37,473 bases of DNA, taken from assembly GCA_003152485.1 (NCBI GenBank), contig PMAE01000078.1:10384-47856 (forward strand), given 5' to 3'. This document shows positions 33,691 through 37,473 of the stretch, piece after piece. Below the pieces are notes generated by a model, which did not search any database, had not been told where the DNA came from, and saw only the letters and a program-made list of their open reading frames with translations. How positions within the stretch are numbered: position 1 is the first letter of the stretch; every line of letters begins with the position of its first letter. The DNA comes from Gemmatimonadota bacterium. GTDB lineage: Bacteria; Gemmatimonadota; Gemmatimonadetes; Gemmatimonadales; Gemmatimonadaceae. The translations under genes and the position numbers were made by a program.

Positions 33691-34362
33691 TCAGCGCGAT
33701 GGGGAGTTGCCGGTCGCCGGCTGGAAGAGCGGCAGGAACTGACCATACCCTTCCGCCTCGAGCTTCTCCACCGGGATGAACCGAAGCGCCGCTGAGTTCA
33801 TGCAGTAGCGGAGGCCCGTCGGCGCCGGACCGTCGTCGAAGACGTGGCCGAGATGCGAGTCGGCATGCGCGGATCGAACCTCGGTTCGCGACATCAAGAG
33901 GCCGCGGTCCGTTCGATTGGTGACGTTCCCCGGGTCGAGCGGCTTCGTGAAGCTCGGCCACCCGGTGCCCGACTCGAATTTGTCGAGTGAGCTGAACAAC
34001 GGTTCGCCGGAGACCACGTCCACGTAGATCCCCGCAGCGTGGTTATCCCAATACTGATTCCGGAAGGGAGGTTCGGTCCCCTCGTGCTGGGTGACCTTGA
34101 GTTGCTCGGGGGTCAATTTGGTCTCGAGTTCCTTCTCGGGCGGCTTCTGATAATGGCTGAAATCCATAGGACCTCCTGTACGCGGAACGATTGAAGGCTG
34201 AGCCGGCGTCGCCACGGTGATGGCCGGCGGCGGTGACGCGGACGTGACGGCGAACTGGAGGGCGTACGTAGCGGCCGTGGCGGCGACTATCGCGATGACC
34301 GCCACCGCGATCGAGCCCGACCGGGGGGCTGCTCCTAGGTCGTACGTCCCTTTGGCCATCAT
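33691..34362 (-). CDS. msrB: Membrane-anchored MsrB (methionine-R-sulfoxide reductase), one-Cys type
   Basis: This enzyme reduces the R-epimer of methionine sulfoxide. The 223 residues start with a short cytoplasmic end and one membrane helix (about 16-38), so the catalytic domain faces the periplasm. Domain landmarks are [57 protein letters not shown] and [11 protein letters not shown]. The Cys in RYCMN is the only Cys in the whole protein. There is no resolving Cys and no zinc CxxC pair, so it must be recycled directly by an external reductant. The start is the ATG at 34362. It heads the operon with cytochrome b and the MsrP-like gene. No thioredoxin-like gene is in the operon. Confidence 0.92.
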   Translation of the reverse strand: MMAKGTYDLGAAPRSGSIAVAVIAIVAATAATYALQFAVTSASPPPAITVATPAQPSIVPRTGGPMDFSHYQKPPEKELETKLTPEQLKVTQHEGTEPPFRNQYWDNHAAGIYVDVVSGEPLFSSLDKFESGTGWPSFTKPLDPGNVTNRTDRGLLMSRTEVRSAHADSHLGHVFDDGPAPTGLRYCMNSAALRFIPVEKLEAEGYGQFLPLFQPATGNSPSR

Positions 34363-34534
34363 ACACTAGAGCTATGTCCAACCACCGCAGTTGGTTCCCA
34401 GACCCGACACCCAAGGATCGAGAATCAATGGTGGGAGCGCAACCGCCACTACCGCGGAGAGGGCCAACTCGTCGAAACTCTGGGCGGTACATACCTCGTA
34501 GGGTGGGCAGACACCCAATGCGGAGTCCGGCTAC

Positions 34535-34750
34535 ATGATTGACGCGCTGCTACGCCTCTTTGCCCTGCGCCCTCTGTTCACGGTGGCGATCCTGGGCATC
34601 CCGCTCCTACTGCTGGTCGTTGTGGGGCTATTCACGATCCTGGCCCTGAAGTTTCTGGTCTTCGTCGTGCTGCCGATCGCGCTGATCGTGTGGCTCGTAC
34701 GACGGCTGTTCTGGCGGGGCGATTGCGCGAGTCCGGAGGACTGGCCGTAA
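34535..34750 (+). CDS. Small two-helix membrane protein
   Basis: The 71 residues are nearly all hydrophobic: LFTVAILGIPLLLLVVVGLF and ILALKFLVFVVLPIALIVWL, ending in a basic/acidic tail (RRLFWRGDCASPEDWP). I do not recognise a family. The ATG at 34535 has CGGAGT upstream, a fair ribosome site. The gene stands alone, divergent from MsrB and convergent with the peptidase gene, 15 bases from its stop. Confidence 0.6.
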   Translation: MIDALLRLFALRPLFTVAILGIPLLLLVVVGLFTILALKFLVFVVLPIALIVWLVRRLFWRGDCASPEDWP

Positions 34751-34764
34751 GACGATCGCCGCCC

Positions 34765-36468
34765 CTATTGCCGGCAGGGAGCGCTCGGATCGGGCTTGGG
34801 GTGATCGACGATGGGTCGGTGGTCGCGGTCGGCGACTCGGCGGGCGACGGCGTAGACGAGTCGTGCGACACGCGCGAGATGAGCGTAGTCCAGATACTGG
34901 GGCTCGTCGGTCACCTGGTGGTAGTCCACGCTATATCCGGTCGAGAAGAACGACACCGGGATCCCGTACCGGGCGTAGGACGCGTGGTCGCTCCGGCAAT
35001 ATTTCTGCGACGGATGGCCCGCGACGTCCCACGAGTAGTCGATCGCCATGGGCTCAGGGAGCGCGGCATTGACGGAGTCGATCAACGCACCCAACTCACT
35101 CGAGAGGCGCCGGGCGCCGCCGGCCTGGAGATAGCGAGGGCCGGCCCGGGCCGAGTCGGCGGCATAGCCGGCGCCTAAGAGATCCATGTTGAGATAGGCG
35201 ACGATCGAATCCCGCGGGACCGTCGGGTGGTCGGCGTACCACCGCGACCCCAGCAGTCCCTGCTCTTCACCCGCGTGTGAGATGAAGAGGACCGACCGTG
35301 CCGGGCGGCGGGGATCGGTGGCGAAGGCTTGGGCGATTGCGAGGAGACTGGCCGTGCCGGCGCCGTCGTCGTCGGCGCCGTTGAACACCGAATCGCGGCG
35401 CGGCGGACGGATCCGACGGAGACTGTCGACATTCACGACCACGTCCACGTGGGCCGTCGAGGCGTTGCCGGCGGCCGGCCCATCGCCGTGCAGGCGGAAA
35501 CTCAGAATGTTGTACGCGCGCAGGGAATCGTGGTCCACCGCCGTCGGTGCGACGCCGATGTGGTCGTTGTGTGCGCCGAGGGCGACGTACTCGTCGCGCC
35601 GCCCGGGATCCACGCCCGGAAGGATGCCGACGACATTGCGTGCCCAGACCGTGTCAGGGGGTCCGAACCGGACGCGCCCCTGGAGCATCGGTGCGTGCAC
35701 CGTGCCGACCGGCACCGATTCCACCGCCGCCCCGAACAGCGCAGTGGCGAGGCGTGGACCGATCACGAGCAGGATTGGCGACCGCTGGGTCGCGGGCGGT
35801 TGCGGCAGCGTAAAGCGCCGTTGGTGATACGTCGCCACCAGCGCGGGCGACGGGCCATCTGGATAGACCACCGCGAGCGCGGCGGCCGATTGCATACGGG
35901 CGCGTGGCAGGAATCGCGTGGAGCGGGTATCGAGTTGTCCGTCACGCGTCCGCCCGAGGGTGAACACGACCAATTTGCCGGCGACCACGTCGGGGGACGG
36001 CACAGGCATACTGTCGCGAAGCACCCCCGCATAGATCGCCGGTGCACCGTCGGCGTTGAACGACGCGGCCACGGGAAGCGCGTTGATCGGTATGTAATCG
36101 CGCCAAAGTGCGACCGGCCCGTCGGGCGTCATCAACCGCGCGCTCGTATCGAGCACCGTCGCGACGAATGGCACGAACTGGAAATAGCCGCCGCTATCAC
36201 CGCCCGGGGTGAGCCCGAGTCGCCGGAACTCACTGGCCACGTAGGCGGTCGCTTGGTCGTACTGGCGAGTACCGGGGTAGCGCCCGGCCATCGAATCGTC
36301 AGCGAAGAGATAGACGCGCTGTTGGAGATCGCTGGCCGCGATCATGCCGGGGGGCGCGGCCGATTCCGGCGCCGGTGAGCGCGGGCCGGATGACGGGTGG
36401 GCACACGCCGACAGCGTGACGGCAATCGCGGCGATCACCCGGCGCGCGGGTCGGAGTTCAACAGGCAC
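34765..36468 (-). CDS. M28-family metallopeptidase lipoprotein with PA domain
   Basis: This is a probable secreted zinc aminopeptidase. I chose the GTG at 36468, which has GAGG six bases upstream and starts a clean lipoprotein signal (ARRVIAAIAVTLSACAHPS, lipobox LSAC); the frame is open to 36546. The product has about 567 residues. A PA-like insert lies in the middle (about 150-290). Metal residues follow: the His in YVALGAHNDHIG, Asp in NGADDDGAGTASLLAIA, Glu in SHAGEEQGLLGS, Asp in YLNMDLLGA, and His in VDYHQVTDEPQYLDY. All five classic M28 ligands therefore look present. The NGADDD replaces the common NGADDN. It would be anchored to the envelope and cut peptides there. It is transcribed alone. 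Confidence 0.9.
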   Translation of the reverse strand: MPVELRPARRVIAAIAVTLSACAHPSSGPRSPAPESAAPPGMIAASDLQQRVYLFADDSMAGRYPGTRQYDQATAYVASEFRRLGLTPGGDSGGYFQFVPFVATVLDTSARLMTPDGPVALWRDYIPINALPVAASFNADGAPAIYAGVLRDSMPVPSPDVVAGKLVVFTLGRTRDGQLDTRSTRFLPRARMQSAAALAVVYPDGPSPALVATYHQRRFTLPQPPATQRSPILLVIGPRLATALFGAAVESVPVGTVHAPMLQGRVRFGPPDTVWARNVVGILPGVDPGRRDEYVALGAHNDHIGVAPTAVDHDSLRAYNILSFRLHGDGPAAGNASTAHVDVVVNVDSLRRIRPPRRDSVFNGADDDGAGTASLLAIAQAFATDPRRPARSVLFISHAGEEQGLLGSRWYADHPTVPRDSIVAYLNMDLLGAGYAADSARAGPRYLQAGGARRLSSELGALIDSVNAALPEPMAIDYSWDVAGHPSQKYCRSDHASYARYGIPVSFFSTGYSVDYHQVTDEPQYLDYAHLARVARLVYAVARRVADRDHRPIVDHPKPDPSAPCRQ

Positions 36469-36662
36469 GCGAATCCTCGGACGACGGATCAGGAGTGGGG
36501 CGCGAGTCAATGCGGCTTGACCGGCAGTGGACCGCTCCGCCATCACGCAGCGGCGACGTCACCGGGACCCGCGGGCGGTGGCCAATAATAGCGCCGGAGT
36601 GCGCGTGCTGCTGGGATGGGCATCGGGCCGGTGCGGCATGGACGGTATGGGGTCAGATGCGA

Positions 36663-36691
36663 ACCGGGGCGCCCGCTTGGGGCGCCCCGGT
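36663..36691 (-). terminator. Hairpin terminator after the broken lipoprotein gene
   Basis: ACCGGGGCGCC and GGCGCCCCGGT pair perfectly over 11 bases around a seven-base loop. It lies about 125 bases downstream of the lipoprotein gene's stop and upstream of the peptidase gene on the same strand. There is no T-run, so efficiency is uncertain, but the stem is very strong. Confidence 0.55.
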
Positions 36692-36815
36692 CCGTTCATC
36701 AATCCGTCATCGCGCGCCAGTGTGCGATCGAGGCGGCTTCGTCAGACAGCTGTCACCTTCACGAGCGATGGACCAATCTGCGGCGCGCGTGTGCAGCGTG
36801 TGTCCAGCGCATGAG

Positions 36816-37278
36816 CTACTGCTTGATCCAAACCGTGTTCTGCACCGAACCGTTGTTCGGGACATTGACCTGCAGCGAATCGTGCGAGAGGACGAAGGCC
36901 GCCGCCGTTGGGCTATTGCCGTCCACCGACGACACCAGGTTGATCGTGCCGGCTACGACGCCCGAGGTCGACGATGTATCGATCGCCACGTAGGTCCCGC
37001 TGTCCGGACCCAGTTTGCAGTCGAAGGTTCCGGTGGCCTGGAGATTGTACGTCGTCTTGCCGAGCACGATGGTGGCACCGTCCTGCGCATCGACCGTCGC
37101 CCCCGTGAACGACGTCAGGTCGTAGGTGCCGCTCAGATTGACCGTATCACCCCTGCGATGCGCTGCCCGGGCTGATCGGGCCGGTCGCATTCTTGGTGGT
37201 ACTGCAAGCGGCAATCACCGCCGTCAGCACGACCGCGGCGATGGTGAACGTTGACCTGTCGATCCGGCGCACCGTCAT
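36816..37278 (-). pseudogene. Small lipoprotein gene broken by a one-base frameshift
   Basis: The ATG at 37278 has AGGAG eight bases upstream and starts a classic lipoprotein signal (FTIAAVVLTAVIAACSTTKN, lipobox Cys25). That frame stops at TGA 37149-37147, after SASQG. A different frame then carries the rest, from DTVNLSGTYDLTSFTGATVD to the end (LSHDSLQVNVPNNGSVQN), a beta-strand-rich protein with repeated Asp/Ser/Thr. Removing one G from the G4 run at 37150-37153 joins both frames as SASQG-DTVNLSG and gives 153 residues. Base count (463) equals 154 codons plus one. The mature part is probably a surface lipoprotein of about 130 residues; I know no family for it. It could be a sequencing error or a true mutation. 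Confidence 0.7.
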
Positions 37279-37473
37279 GGCGAGCTCCTGAGAGTTCTGT
37301 ATCGTGTTCGGTCGTGGCGTGCACCACCGCGGGTGGAGCAGCGCGGAGCATGAGTGCGTCCGCTATGGCTGCGTGACTCTCACGTCCATCAGCCGGTCAC
37401 GATGCGTCACCGGGTAAGGATTCTCTAATCCGCAGGGTACAGACGCAAAGCGGGCCCGCCATGTACTGGCGGG
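37279..37473. promoter_or_regulatory. Upstream region of the lipoprotein gene and edge hairpin
   Basis: These 195 bases should hold the lipoprotein promoter, though I could not assign -10 and -35 boxes. At the very edge CCCGCCA-TGTAC-TGGCGGG (37455-37473) is a perfect seven-base-pair hairpin, possibly a terminator of a gene to the right. What follows is outside the window. Confidence 0.45.

Overview
The window is GC-rich bacterial chromosome, densely coded on both strands. Start codons are often GTG, and neighbouring genes often overlap by four bases (GTGA). The gene set points to a didermic bacterium: two large TonB-dependent receptors, an outer-membrane polysaccharide export protein, a Wzc-like kinase, anchored periplasmic methionine sulfoxide reductases and lipoproteins. 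The SusC-like receptor without SusD, the DUF4384 and FecR/WxWV-repeat proteins and the codon style suggest Gemmatimonadota. That assignment is an inference; there is no rRNA or other marker gene to confirm it.

Region 1 (1-9621, all minus strand) is an exopolysaccharide cluster. In transcription order it encodes an OPX export protein, a tyrosine autokinase/chain-length regulator, a polyprenyl glycosylphosphotransferase, a flippase, a GT4 glycosyltransferase and a WecG/TagA/CpsF glycosyltransferase that runs off the left edge. The last three are chained by very short gaps or GTGA overlaps. A GT2-like glycosyltransferase lies upstream. The 418-base gap before the operon holds a CRP/Clp-type site (TGTGA-N6-TCACT). 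Region 2 (9827-16869, minus) holds a TonB-dependent receptor, a DUF4384 protein with a glycine-rich tail and a FecR-domain protein with WxWV repeats, with strong hairpins between receptor and DUF4384 gene. Region 3 (17078-21938) is a Kup potassium transporter converging on a SusC/RagA-like receptor.

Region 4 (22147-25047) holds a RES-domain toxin and its HTH antitoxin with a clear promoter/operator, a SIS-domain sugar isomerase, and a stand-alone LigD-type 3'-phosphoesterase with no ligase, polymerase or Ku nearby. Region 5 (25148-31072) has a membrane PAS-GGDEF-EAL protein, MsrA, a small membrane protein and a ClC chloride channel with CBS domains. Region 6 (31073-31960) is a degraded stretch with the N-terminal part of what looks like an anti-phage dCMP deaminase. 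Region 7 (32004-34362, minus) is a compact operon for envelope methionine sulfoxide repair: membrane-anchored one-Cys MsrB, a thiosulfate-reductase-like cytochrome b, and a Tat-exported MsrP-like molybdoenzyme. Region 8 (34535-37278) has a tiny membrane protein, an M28 lipoprotein peptidase and a lipoprotein gene broken by a single-base frameshift in a G4 run.

The most notable points are the MsrB-cytochrome b-MsrP operon, the RES toxin with an apparent Ser-to-Ala change, the dCMP deaminase remnant, the CRP-like site ahead of the polysaccharide operon and the frameshifted lipoprotein. No complete new defence system is visible.
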